A stretch of 64,000 nucleotides of DNA from Alviniconcha marisindica (Eukaryota > Mollusca > Gastropoda > Provannidae): contig JABMCL010000134.1 in the NCBI GenBank assembly GCA_018857735.1, positions 222,300 to 286,299 of the forward strand. Reading direction: 5' to 3'. The position numbers and the translations under genes were made by a program. The notes beneath the pieces were generated by a model. It saw only the letters and a program-made list of their open reading frames with translations, was not told the DNA's origin and did no database searches. How positions within the stretch are numbered: the first letter of the stretch is position 1; the number at the start of each line of letters is the position of its first letter. Of the stretch, positions 14,154 to 26,691 are shown piece after piece.

Positions 14154-14210
<57 letters not shown>

Positions 14211-14214
<4 letters not shown>

Positions 14215-14610
14215 AGCCTGTGACAAAAGGTCGTGATCTAAAGTGGGACACACTGCCTCAAAATCAAACTCCCAGTAAGCTATCTTCAGTCTTGCCATTA
14301 GAAAGTGGTGTATGAGCCTGTGACAAAAGGTTGTGATCTAAAGTGGGACACACTGCCTCAAAATCAAACTGCCAATAAGCTATTTTCGGTCTTGCCATTA
14401 GAAAGTGGTGTATGAGCCTGTGACAAAAGGTCGTGATCTAAAGTGGGACACACTGCCTCAGAATCAAACTGCCAATAAGCTATTTTCAGTCTTACCATTA
14501 GAAAGTGGTGTATGAGCCTGTGACAAAAGGTTGTGAACTAAAGTGGGACACACTGCCTCAAAATCAAACTCCCAGTAAGCTATTTTCCGTCTTACCATCA
14601 GAAAGTGGTA
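14211..14610. repeat. 100-bp tandem repeat x4
   Basis: Four units with an exact 100-bp period; GAGCCTG starts at 14214, 14314, 14414 and 14514. Each begins with the element X terminal motif and contains AAAGTGGGACACACTGCCTC. Units differ at a few positions. Confidence 0.95.
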
Positions 14611-15454
14611 CGTTTCAAGCAGCTATTCCCATCATCAAAAAATGGCTTTGATCCAAGTGTGTGCTGTATGGCATCAAAACTGGGGTCAGGTCAGGTGTGG
14701 GTGTTTGTAACAATGGACACAGTGAATGTCATAATAATACAGAGAAAAAACATTTGTATGCAATTTTAATGCTTCTGGTGCATTTAAGTAGCTGCTAATA
14801 ATAAAATCAGAGCAGGTATGACAAACAAATTCTGCTTTAAATGTAAGTATTATGTAATCACTGTGTCCAAATTTTGCGTTCAAGAATCTAGTGGAACAAA
14901 TAATCATTTCAAACGCAGAACAACTTCAGTAAAGTTTTCAGACAAGGAACACTTTATTCCATAGCCTACACTGTGATTATGATAAATGCAAAAAAATGCA
15001 AGGCAGGAGGCATATTCATGCATTCCAACTTGTTTAAGTGGACAAATGTGACACTATGGCGGTGGACACAGTCTATGAAAACCAACATACTATTTCACCC
15101 AGACTGAACAAACAGTACACAACTGTAGTGAATCTTGGCACAGTAACAGTATGATATGACAGGTGAAAAGAGTGACTTTCTGAACATGCAGATCACATTC
15201 AAACTTTAGGAAAATTTATAAGCCCCCCCCCCAAAAAAACCCAACAACAACACACACACACATACACACACAAAAACAACCCATCCTTTCAAACTAAACC
15301 TGTCTGTCAGTCACTGTCAGTGAAAAACTGCTGCTCTGACTCTGAGTGGAGTACTTTGCACTCAGTGTCAGGGAAACTTTTTTTTCTGCTTGCAATCAAG
15401 AAATCCCAATAAGATATGTCTGGTGGTGAGGGCCTGAAGAACATGCTTCCTGTT

Positions 15455-15812
15455 TGTGTGTGTGAAGAACTGGATCCATACATGATTTTCTGCTTGGCAC
15501 ACTTCCTTTTTGTGTGTGTGAAGAACTGGATCCATACATGATTTTCTGCTTGGCACACTTCCTTTTTGTGTGTGTGAAGAACTGGATCCATACATGATTT
15601 TCTGCTTGGCACACTTCCTTTTTGTGTGTGTGAAGAACTGGATCCATACATGATTTTCTGCTTGGCACACTTCCTTTTTGTGTGTGTGAAGAACTGGATC
15701 CATACATGATTTTCTGCTTGGCACACTTCCTTTTTGTGTGTGTGAAGAACTGGATCCATACATGATTTTCTGCTGGATCCATACATGGTTTTCTGCTTGG
15801 CACACTTCCAGA
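15455..15812. repeat. 56-bp minisatellite, about 6 units
   Basis: GAAGAACTGGATCCATACAT recurs every 56 bp from 15464; the last unit is truncated near 15775. Each unit also contains a short GT tract that varies little. The minus strand stays open because the units share one length, but 56 bp is not a multiple of three, so the frame rotates. I see no sign of real coding. Confidence 0.92.
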
Positions 15813-17460
15813 ACCTGCCACAGTTATCAAAAGGACAGAATTTAATACAGACTTGAATACCAGGGACAGACAGACATCATCTAATGTATGCTTACTAAAA
15901 CTAAAAGAAAAACAACACATTAAAAATGCGGTCAGATCACAAAGTATGGTATCTTTAAGTCAGATACCTGTATTAAAAAATTTCAGTATGTAAAAAAGGG
16001 AAACAGAAAGATGCTACATGTACTTTGGACTGTAACAATCCTAAAATGCCCTTACATACCAAAGGTCTTTATTTATACAAGAGCAGTGAAAATGTTTATA
16101 ATAAATTGTAAGAAAATCCCCCCCCCCACCCCCAAAGTCAACCTTCATGCACAGTTAATCAATATTTATTATTTTTAAAGTGGCAAGTCAACTATTACAT
16201 TTAATGCGGAAAGGAAACAAAAATAAGACCACAAAACAAAGGAAAGGGGGACGGGGGGTAGCACTGTGTCCATGTTACGTTCACCTGCTACAAAGTTTAC
16301 GGAGTACTCGTTTAATATGCACAAGCCTCCATTCCGACGTAAAAGTTTGGAAACAACCACTCGAAATATAAGCTGTGAGCCATTTCAACTTTTAAATCGA
16401 CCGCTTAGCTAAATCAGCAATAATTACAGACACAGACAGACTGCAGACTAACGTAACAAAAGACACAGCGACCATCTGGACCTACGTAACACAGACACAG
16501 TCACAGACTGTGTCCACAATCTGAAATTGCCCCCTTCCCACCATAATTTGATTAAGTAAACAAAGCACACTACCAATGCCATTTATATCACTTACTAGTG
16601 GCTAAGAAAGCATTTGTTTGGGAAAATATATGATGACAGAAATTGACAATTATGTGGGATGTTCGTAACATTTAGGACATTCGTAACAAAACAAAATAAC
16701 CGGACACAGTCAGAATACTCACCACCACCCCTTCAACGAGACCACTGTCAGCGACAAGCGGCCATGTGTTGTCAACAGGAAGGCCAGTAGGTAGTTTTAG
16801 AAGCGGTCAGCAGTAATTAAATGTTTGCAATGTCGATAAAATTTGCAAAAGGACGTTCGTAACAAATGGACAAAGGTTTCGATTTTTTACTTCTGGGTAA
16901 AAAAAAATTAACACGAAAATACCCGCAGTAAAAACATTGGTTGCTTTCGGTGCACGATTGATATGTAAATACGAGCAGCGAAGGTCCGCAGTGAATGCAA
17001 TGGTGGACGGTTGCAGATGATCTTTAAACTTATCGGAATTTTGGACACAGTCCATTACGAATGGCCAGTGTATTATCAATTTTCGTTTTTTTGGGGTATG
17101 AAACGTCACGCATGGCTTGCAATTCGACTGGATACTAAAGTTGGTTTATTCAGTAGTCAAATGGTGTACAAGTTGTGAAGAACACTTCAGCTGGTTAGTT
17201 GCTGTTTTTAGCTGAAGTTGAACAACCCACATTGTCCCACTTTCTGGAAGCCGCTTTTCATGATTTTCGTCAAGTATTTTTGTTTTTAAATTTAATCCTC
17301 CCCTTGGTGACCAAAGCTGCCAATTTTTACTTTAACTACTCATCAATGCATACTGAATAAAAGCAACCACAGTTTCGTGTAACTGTAGTAAGATGAAAAT
17401 AAATAGGAGTATACAAACAGACCCGGGTTAAGCGGGAGCACCCTTTGTCACAGGCTCATA

Positions 17461-19697
17461 TATGACTTAGTGCCAAAAGGTGCGCAAATGGGGGTCCGAT
17501 TTTTGACTGTCAATAAAATCTGTTTCAAACACTTTGTCTTGTTGTTGCTTTGTGTGTGCGTTCACAATTGGTCAGTATCACAGTGGAAACAATATGAGCT
17601 CCAAATCTGGAGCAGCTGGAGAAATATAATTTTTTGAAAGTGAAAAGCGCCACGAAAATCGACCCCTGAAAACGGACACGCTCACGTGAGTGCTTTTGAT
17701 GCTTTCATTCACGTACATGATGAATCAAAACATTACCTCAGTCACCGATTTGCACAGAGGAGATATCGCTTTACACAGTGCATATAAAATCGATTATCAC
17801 TAAGTTTTGTTTTGGGAGTTAGACAACTTAGAGGCTCCGAAATATCCCTCGGTCGAACGTTATGTGTGTTGAAATGTTTCATGACCAGCATCCGCAGACA
17901 ATCTAGTGAAGAACGGACTTTCTCTTTCGTCGAAACTTTACTCCAGTCACTGTGGTACGTCACTGCATCAGGCGCCAATGTTTTATTTTACTGCCAAATG
18001 TCTGGGTAGTTTTTAAAATATATTTTTCCATTCTTCATAAAATTGTTACAATAAATAACGTTCAACAACGTATTAAATTAAACAAGCAAAAGGAAAATAA
18101 TAAAGTTTTTGCGCTTTTGCACTACTTCCGGTCAGCCATGTTTATATCCGGTCATTGCTTACAATGCCACTGGAAGAGACGTCTGATATGAAGGTTGTGG
18201 TTATTTTGAAGACCATAACGGTTCAACTTTATTTAAAGTCATGGAAGATTTAGTCAAATTCTTCCGGTTATACGATGATATTTATATTGGTATATGCCGA
18301 ATCTTTTAAAAGTATCGGAATGTTAGCATACAGATGAGTTTTTGTTGCTGTCGATCTAAAATTTGTTCAGATGCTTTCGAAAATTTGTTTTCACTGAGTT
18401 TCTTACAACATGGGTGCGTGTTGAAATCATAATGTGCGACAGCAGATTGGTTATAAACAGTACTCTTCACATTTTTTGCTTGCGCTTAACGCAGTTCATT
18501 TTGTTTACAAACTACGTCTTCAAACAAATCATCATATATGGTAGACAATTCGAATTTACGCAGGTTAAAGTCATCAAGTTAGATGTTGAACATTACGATT
18601 ACAACACAAGCTGTGGAAATAATAACGTTCACATAATTACAGTGACCATGCCTGTCTGCCTTCCAGAGTTCAAAAATGTAAGGTGCCGATCTTAATAGCA
18701 TTATTCTTTGGCTGTGATTTTTTTATAGTAATATTTATTACGATTTTTTCTATTTATTATTATTAATTCTTTCACTTCGAAGTTAACTGTTCAACTATTT
18801 TTGTCCTAGGCACCTGAGTCAACATGACCAAGAAACGCAGGGATGACAGGTTGCGTGTGTGTTTTCCTTGACACCCAAAAGCACAAAAGTTGCACTCACT
18901 CTTACTTGCTCCATTTTCACTTACAAAACACTTACTTGTTTGTTAAATAATAAGTATTATTTATTTTGTTATGAAAAACAAAGTACCATGTCATCTATTT
19001 AACATTATGCTATTCACTACAACAAAATTAATGCAGCAAAAACTGTTCACATGGAAATAGTTATGTGTCTTTATACTCTACAGTAATAAAAAGTTACTGA
19101 TTTATCATTTTCATCAAGAAACAAACAGCACTGTACATCTTGTTGGAATAGTAACGTACGACATATTTCTTACATCATTTGCTGTTTATGTCAAGAAAGC
19201 TTAAATTTTAGGAGAAAAAAATCATCAAATCTTCCTTGTCACATATTGTTCTATTAAAGAATAACTGTTTATGTTTCAAAATGTGTTGCTTTTTATTCAT
19301 TTAAAAATGTTCAAGATTGGCTGTATGTTGAACGTTATGTATTGCAACAAACTATGCGTAGCATGCTGTTCTGTGTGACACAGAACAACAACAGTTTACT
19401 TGGTAATACTCATGTGGATCACATCTTGTAAGATCAGTTGGGTTTTCACAGTTAACTGCATGATTAGCAGCACAGTGATGTGGGCTTGTTGTAATGTGTA
19501 ATGTTCAACATCTTGTCACAAATCACACTGAAAGTCAAATTTCTCAGGAACGAAGAGCAGCACTGCCTTCTCCCTTCACTGGTGGATGACTTCACATGTG
19601 TTCATTCAAAAAATGCATTACTCACTCACATCCTGTCAACTTTATTTTCTAGTACCTCTGTCCTCTTTTCTTGCGCACCTTTTGGCACTAAGTCATA
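17461..19697. mobile_element. TIR element family Y, copy 2 (complete ends)
   Basis: The core runs from 17464 to 19694 (2231 bp). The first and last 24 bases form a perfect inverted repeat starting GACTTAGTGCCAAAAGGTGC, and flanking TAT/ATA extends the symmetry. It abuts the right end of element X, consistent with insertion at a TA target. The interior is AT-rich and has only short ORFs (largest ~110 codons, 18363-18695) with no recognised domain. It is therefore a non-autonomous DNA transposon or an element with unrecognised coding capacity. The right half is almost identical to copy 1. Confidence 0.82.
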
Positions 19698-19959
19698 TAT
19701 TATATTATATATATAACTCTTACACAATGAGGAAACACAAAACCATACATTTGACTACGTTTTCCACTCACAACTGAAAAAACTGCTCCTAAACTTTTCT
19801 GATTATTTGATCTGAAATGTTTCTCTGTCAGTTGTGATCTGTCATGTCCACTTATGCATCATTATTAATCACTCCCTTTCTCTTTATCAACACAAGCCAA
19901 AATTTCAAATTACCAATACTTGGTGATTGAAGTACTAATTTTTCCTTATTTCCTCAAAA

Positions 19960-20333
19960 TACAGCTAGGTGTACATATATTACACGGTGCATTTGGGTTG
20001 CAACTTACTTGGAAATTAAAGCTGGTTTATTCAGTGATCAGATGGTGTAAATCTTTTTTAAGAATAGTGCAGCTGGTAAGTTGGCATTTTAAGTTGAAGT
20101 CAGACACCCCCCACAGTCCCACTTTCTGAAACCACTTTTCCTTGGTCATGTAACATGGGATTTTTTGCTTTTAATCATCATTCTGGAGGCCAAGGCTGCT
20201 AATTTTTACTTTGATTTCTCACCAAATGTGAATACACAAACAAACCAGGACTGTGCTGGAGCACCAGCATAGTCCTGGTTTGTTTGTATATTCACATTTG
20301 GTAAGAAATCAAAGTAAAAATCACAAGCTCATA
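19960..20333. repeat. Second copy of the element X right end
   Basis: Aligns by eye with 17110-17460: shared words include GGTTTATTCAGT, GTCCCACTTTCTG, CCAAAGCTGC/CCAAGGCTGC and GCTAATTTTTACTTTGATT. It ends in a decayed form of the terminus (TCACAAGCTCATA). Element Y copy 2 lies between this copy and the first. Confidence 0.65.
20203..20320. repeat. 118-bp hairpin (57-bp arms, 4-nt loop)
   Basis: The left arm 20203-20259 and right arm 20264-20320 are inverted copies with a few mismatches; the loop is AGCA. The arms include CAAACAAACCAGGACTGTGC and its inverse. It sits inside the X-related segment near its terminus, so the end appears to have been duplicated in inverse orientation. Confidence 0.9.
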
Positions 20334-20340
20334 GATTATA

Positions 20341-21150
20341 ATTTATATGCAACATACAGATCTATAATATAGATATAAATTATAATATAGATATAAATCA
20401 TATAACTGTATTAGTGTATACAGTATACTTTCCCATGTTTTTATTGAAAAGTATACCATTACCACCATGAGTTTGAAATTTTATTGTGCTGCCTTCTCTT
20501 CTGTCCGCTTAATTGTGTTTTGACCAATATTTATATTCATGTAGAGTAATTCTCTCTGCACATGTTCAGGTATGTAACCCCCCCCCCCCCCCCCCCCCCA
20601 CCCACCCACACCCACATTTTTTTTTATCTTTTCAGTTATTATTTCACAATTTATGAAGATAAAACACATAGCTTTTAGTACGCAAAACAATTTCCTAACA
20701 AAAGTAACATGGTAATTTGGCTTTGCATACATATGTGCGTGTGTGTGTGTGTGGTGGGGGGGGGGGGGGGGGGGGGGGCTGTGTCACTGTCACTGTGTCA
20801 GTGAGTGTGCATGGGTGGGTCTGTGTGTCACTGTGTGTCCATGTGTGTGTGCACCTTTTGTCACTAACTGATCACATCACAATTCACATGCCTTGACCTG
20901 ATGAATCACACTGAATGACTGACAATGATCAAAATACATTATATTCCACCTAACAAAGTAACATTCACTGAACAATGAAAACGACCAGTACTTAAATAAT
21001 AATTACACTAAATTAGTCACTTCAAGTTCAATACAAAAATTAACCAAACTTTTTGTGCTATTGACTTGGCACAATTTCACTCTGCTCAAAGCAGACGCGT
21101 CAGTAAACGGTTACATTTAACTATTGTCACCTCCCGATCCTTTTAAGTTT
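20341..21150. other. AT-rich stretch with homopolymer runs
   Basis: Contains a C run (20577-20599), a GT plus G run (20738-20778) and an isolated terminus-like motif GCACCTTTTGTCACTA at 20851-20866, which matches the X/Y end consensus in inverse orientation. No gene is recognised. Confidence 0.45.
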
Positions 21151-21239
21151 TTGTGAGGCAACTCGAAGCTTTGCGTTATCTAATTCTGCAGCATCAGCTA
21201 GAATTTGCAAGTGCGATGGACAAAACAACAAAAACATTC

Positions 21240-21298
21240 TCACCGGCCCTTTTTTTTGCCTCGTCTTCCTTCGGAGCTGTTCGATGTGCTTCATCCAT
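21240..21298 (-). CDS. Possible first coding exon (weak)
   Basis: On the minus strand an ATG in a good context (AAACATGG) opens a short frame, MDEAHRTAPKEDEAKKRA, that runs to a GTGAGA donor-like site after about 54 bases. The charged reading and the donor are compatible with a first exon. No partner exon was found downstream on the minus strand, where transposons begin, so this may be chance. Confidence 0.18.
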
Positions 21299-21966
21299 GT
21301 TTGCTGGTTGGAGGAGTTTTGTCACAAAATTCAGCAAAATATTTGTTGTTGTTTTCCGTGTCAGCAGCTGTTAACGTAACCGTTCTTCTTCTGCCTTTGG
21401 GCTCAACACTGCGGTCATCGACAGAAACGTGGGGGGTCTCTCATTGGGAGAAAAGCTTCTGCATCTCTTTTGCTGCACCACCATGGATGAATGATTCGCA
21501 TGTCTGCGCTGTTAATCAATATAGTATGGGTAGCTATTCTACCAAAAAAGAAATTGTGTTTTTTGTTGTTGTTTTGTTGTCGTCGTCGTCGTCGTTTTTA
21601 AATGATTTAATTTTAATTTTAATTTTTTCTGTATGAAAATCACATATAATGATACCTCCCGCAATTATTTTTATCTAATAACCCAAAATACTCCAAATAA
21701 AGTAGAACGCAATAGGAAGGGACACAACCCAAATGAACAGGATCCAAACACATAAATGGTTCAAAAGAACGCCAGTTTAATAGGCCAATACAAAACAGCT
21801 GCGAATTTTCCTTGTAGCCCCTTTTTCAAAGCCACAAAACGACAGTTAAATGGTGATAAGATCGAAACAAAAATGAAATATGGATTACTTATCTCAGAGT
21901 TCATCACTGAATTTCAGTTTCACTCAGTGATTGAAACAGTGACGTTTCGTAAAGACTTGAGGCCGG

Positions 21967-22006
<40 letters not shown>

Positions 22007-22490
22007 AATCAAAAGGATTAAGGTTTATCATCACCTGGTGTACCCCCCCCCCCCCCCCCCCCAACGGCATGTGGTGTTGCGAATGATCTAACTTGAATTC
22101 TACTAATGTTAAAAAGAAAGGCATTTTTTTATTTTATTTTTAAAGTTATCTCCAGAAAACTGTGTGAAGTCTGGGTGAACTTTACTGTCAGTAGAAAGTG
22201 TGACAGTAACTTGAAATGGGCTGTACACGGAAATTGATGTCAGTCTGGAATCTACGGCCTCAGCCGTGACGTTTGAAAAATATTGTAATCTGCAGGCTGA
22301 TGATTTTGAGTCAAATCGCTATTTTATGTCTATTTTGCAAAATAATATATGTTTCTTCGAGTGATGAGTTACTGCTTGTATCATCATTCGTGTGTGATTG
22401 CGGAATGCCGCCCGGCCGCCGGGGTGTGAAAGCAGGACTGAGCTAGACCAGCGCGTGTCAGTGCCTGCGTGCTGCCTCCGCGGCTGTGTC
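21299..22490. other. Mixed unique DNA
   Basis: Contains (CT)n at 21971-22002 and a C run at 22045-22062. A short GC/CpG-richer patch starts near 22400. No coding exon or element is recognised. Confidence 0.4.
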
Positions 22491-23590
<1,100 letters not shown>

Positions 23591-25393
23591 CAACGACTGA
23601 CAATTAAGGGACTCAAGATTACTTTATTATCTCATCAGAGAAATTAAAACGTGACTGAACATTCAGTAACCACATCAGTCACAGCCGGGTACACAATAAC
23701 ACATATTGTATGATTGAAAATACAAAACTTACACTGACTCTCTCCCTCACACACACACACACGCGCGCGCGCGCGCGCGCGCGCACACTCATGACTGACA
23801 TGTCTGTTGTCATCTACACTGAATCACTTAGCCTTCCGTACCACACGACGTTCTTACAACTGACTGACGTGTTCTTGTCTTTCACCCACAACCTTGCCAC
23901 ACACCACTGACTTTATTCAAGGCATTTTTGCTTTTCACATTCAAGCCTCCAAACCAGCACAGGAACGACTGTTCAGTAAAGCCGATTCAATACAACTCCG
24001 GTATAACTTGTGTAAAACAGCAGCACTGACATAAGAGATCTTAGCTTTTGAAGGCAAAATATTAGTCTTGGCTGACATCTTTTCAAGTGTGAATAAAGTC
24101 AATGTTTTTGTTAAAATTTAGTTTGTTGTCTCAGTAAGACTGTACCTAGTACTCAGTCACTCTCAGTTTCAACTTTCACGCCATCAATAGATCTAGAATG
24201 ACAGTTGGAGCTTTTAGGCTAAAATCAGTCAGCATCAGTTCCTTTGTTTTTTACTGACTGACTTTGTATAGAGTGTAAAAAGAACAGGAGGCCTTGTGGA
24301 GAGCCCATGGAAACAGAGCGGGAAGACGAGAGTACAGCTTGGTGACGAACTGAAAAAAAACTGAAGTCGACATTCCAGAGAATCAGTCTTGGGTTAACGT
24401 CGAGTTTCAAAAGTTGAGGTGTGGTTGTATCAGTGGTATTAAATGAGGCAGAAATGAAAAGTCGATGCCGAAGAGAATTCTGACAAACTTGATGAACCTG
24501 CTTTTTCAGTCGAGTCAAGACTGATGACTATGCATTGTGGCAAAAGGGTGAGTGTTGCGTCTCCGGTGCTTCCGCTGTTGTGCTTGTACTGACGCCAACT
24601 GGCCGGTACGGATCTAAACTGGGGCGGCAGTTCAGTCGTGTTTCACTAGTTGGTGGAAGATGATATGTTCAAGACACTTCCGATTACCAATACTGAGATG
24701 TCAGAGCAATCGGACGATAATCGTTTAGACGGACAAGAAGGATTTCGGTTTTTCAAGTTGAACTGACAGGACAGATTACAGAGGCTTCCAAGTAAAGCGG
24801 GGTACAGTGCTGGCAACTGAACCGTCAACTGAATGACGAACCGTGCTTGAAACAGTAATAATAAACTCACTGCGCTTTACATTCTCCAACATTTTCTAAG
24901 TTTCACAAACAGAATACATATAATTATGACAACTAACAATGTATAATATACAAGTACATGTGCCATATGAGAAACAGCAATATATAAAGAAAATGAATCA
25001 TTATATTACTACCCGGCTACCCTCGATTCCATCTCTCCCAGAAAGCTGGGAAGCGCACGACTTCAAAGTAGTTCTGATCTCAGTGATCTGGGCTAGTTCC
25101 ATTTCTGACTGCCTTGAGTGTCAACTGACTGAGCGCTCCTCAGTCATTTTTATCACCTAGCTCAAGTTGTTTGAACGCTGTTCATTTTAGGCTTGGCCGC
25201 GTTTGCCCCAGCTAGTACGGGTTTCCCGTGCCGCGTCAGTCAGTGACGCATGATATTGCCAGTTTGAACTGAAATTCGATTTTTTCTTCATTGTACTGTA
25301 AAATGTGACGATTCAAGATTATTATCTCATCACGGCGGAGATACTCCTGGTTTAACATATACTGACCACGTAAACAACGGCAACTGACTCGGT

Positions 25394-25428
<35 letters not shown>

Positions 25429-25856
25429 CTGACATACACACACGACACACACACTGACACACACTACCCGCGCGACTCACACTGACACACCGTGACTGAC
25501 CGATCAAATATCATGCACACACCTCATTTAAAACTACTCATTACGCAATAAAAACCAGTGAAATGTATCACCTGAAATAAAGAGCATCTGTACACACACA
25601 CACGACTGGCACTGATACGCACGCACAATTAAAGGACTGAAAAATCATGTGGCCCAAACATAACGGCGTCAAACCGGCTGAAACCACCTCAAGTTCATGC
25701 CCACTCTTTGGACAGTTTCCAACTCTCATTGCGTTCAGTTAGGGCCGCTAAACCTCTGAAATGAACACGACGCGTAGACAAAAGGTGTTCTCGTCTTTGT
25801 TAAAATAATGTTTGGAGAGTTTGCTGTTAGTTGACAATTTCAGAGCGTAAACAAAC
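23591..25856. other. Region upstream of the membrane-protein ORF
   Basis: Mostly unique sequence with CA/CG alternation (23750-23786) and (CT)n at 25396-25425. No exon is recognised. The last few hundred bases probably include the promoter and 5' UTR of the ORF starting at 25857, but I see no TATA box that I would assign. Confidence 0.35.
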
Positions 25857-26486
25857 ATGGCGGAAGAACTCTCTGCTTCCATCTCGACCAGCAGCCAAGT
25901 GCTGGAACTAGCTATCTGTCAGCCAGAGCGCCCAAACCAAGCCGTGTTTGTCCCAGATTTAGACATAGATCTTCAACAGTTTCGTATCAAAATTTCAGAG
26001 AGTGCTTTGATTCTTCCAGAAGAATGGGTCTTCATGACCCGTGCAGGGAGCCTGATTTCAGTAGAGCAAGAAGGAAGTGTCCTGCTGAACTCAATCGCCA
26101 GAGAACGCGATGGGACGAGCATTATGGATGTCATGGTCGCACCTGCGCTTTCTTATCGAGGCCACCAGCACAGAAGGGCAGCCACCCCGGGTGCAAGCCC
26201 GCTAGCATCGTTTGCTACTATAGTTGGTGCTCTACGTGATGTTTACGTGACGTCAATCCAGCCTAACATGCACGAGTTGATCAAACCATTGATCATCGCT
26301 GCTGGCGCTGCCGCTGTTCTTTCCATTATACTGACTCTTATTTTATCCTTGGTGAGTATCCTTATATGCATGTCTAGCTCAGTGCAGAGGGCACAGGAAC
26401 GCATAAGGAAAAAAAGGAGGGGAAAGATCAAGTTTAGCATAAAATCCATGGGACTGGGAGATATTCGGACAGAGAATGAAATTTGA
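25857..26486 (+). CDS. Hypothetical single-pass membrane protein, 209 aa
   Basis: Intact 209-codon ORF with an excellent start context (AAACAAACATGGCG). Residues ~15-95 form a soluble, mixed hydrophobic/acidic segment with no motif I recognise. Residues ~96-118 are rich in H, R, P and A. Residues ~144-172 are one strong transmembrane helix, followed by a basic cluster (RIRKKRRGK, 182-190) that predicts a cytosolic C-terminus. There is no N-terminal signal peptide, so it would be a type III or tail-proximal anchored protein with its large N-terminal part on the opposite side. An AATAAA lies 200 bp downstream, consistent with a single-exon transcript. A perfect-looking donor (TTG|GTGAGTAT) at 26352 lies in phase 0 inside the helix, so a spliced form ending the exon there is possible. 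Function unknown. Confidence 0.65.
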   Translation: MAEELSASISTSSQVLELAICQPERPNQAVFVPDLDIDLQQFRIKISESALILPEEWVFMTRAGSLISVEQEGSVLLNSIARERDGTSIMDVMVAPALSYRGHQHRRAATPGASPLASFATIVGALRDVYVTSIQPNMHELIKPLIIAAGAAAVLSIILTLILSLVSILICMSSSVQRAQERIRKKRRGKIKFSIKSMGLGDIRTENEI

Positions 26487-26685
26487 GGATTAGATTCAGA
26501 GGATGATGTTCAGTGCAAAGTGGAATCTGCTCAATTCTGTAACTGAGCATCTCAAAGTGGGAATTCCCAAACTGAGCACCAATTCCGGTTGGATTTTTTG
26601 GGGGGGGCTTTCACCAACACTATGACAGGTGCAGATAACTCACTCTGCTGTTTTATGAGTGAACAGCCCCCAAATTTAAATCTTG

Positions 26686-26691
26686 AATAAA
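26686..26691 (+). terminator. Candidate polyadenylation signal
   Basis: AATAAA lies 200 bp after the stop of the 209-aa ORF, in AT-rich sequence. Its position is right for a short 3' UTR. This is inference only. Confidence 0.4.

Larger units (their letters stand above)
14154..17460. mobile_element. TIR-like element family X with terminal tandem repeats
   Basis: The left boundary is GAGCCTGTGACAAAAGGT at 14214-14231 and the right boundary is its inverse, ACCCTTTGTCACAGGCTC, at 17440-17457 (17 of 18 match). Both ends are bordered by TA-rich DNA, with (TA)n at 14154-14209 and TATA at 17459-17462. The left end is amplified as four 100-bp copies, each carrying the terminal motif. The interior holds the 56-bp minisatellite but no recognised protein; short ORFs at 16175-16360 and 16807-17109 match nothing known to me. 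Its end resembles the Y terminus in the core GTG-A/C-CAAAAGGT. The right ~350 bp recurs at 19960-20333. Confidence 0.6.

Noticed and set aside
15464..15775. CRISPR-like regular repeats (also 14.2 and 29.1 kb)
   Set aside because: Units are head-to-tail without variable spacers, and the genome is eukaryotic.
15307..15920. 145-174 codon ORFs on the minus strand
   Set aside because: They are read through the 56-bp minisatellite in three rotating frames; no domain, and outside the array the sequence is not coding-like.
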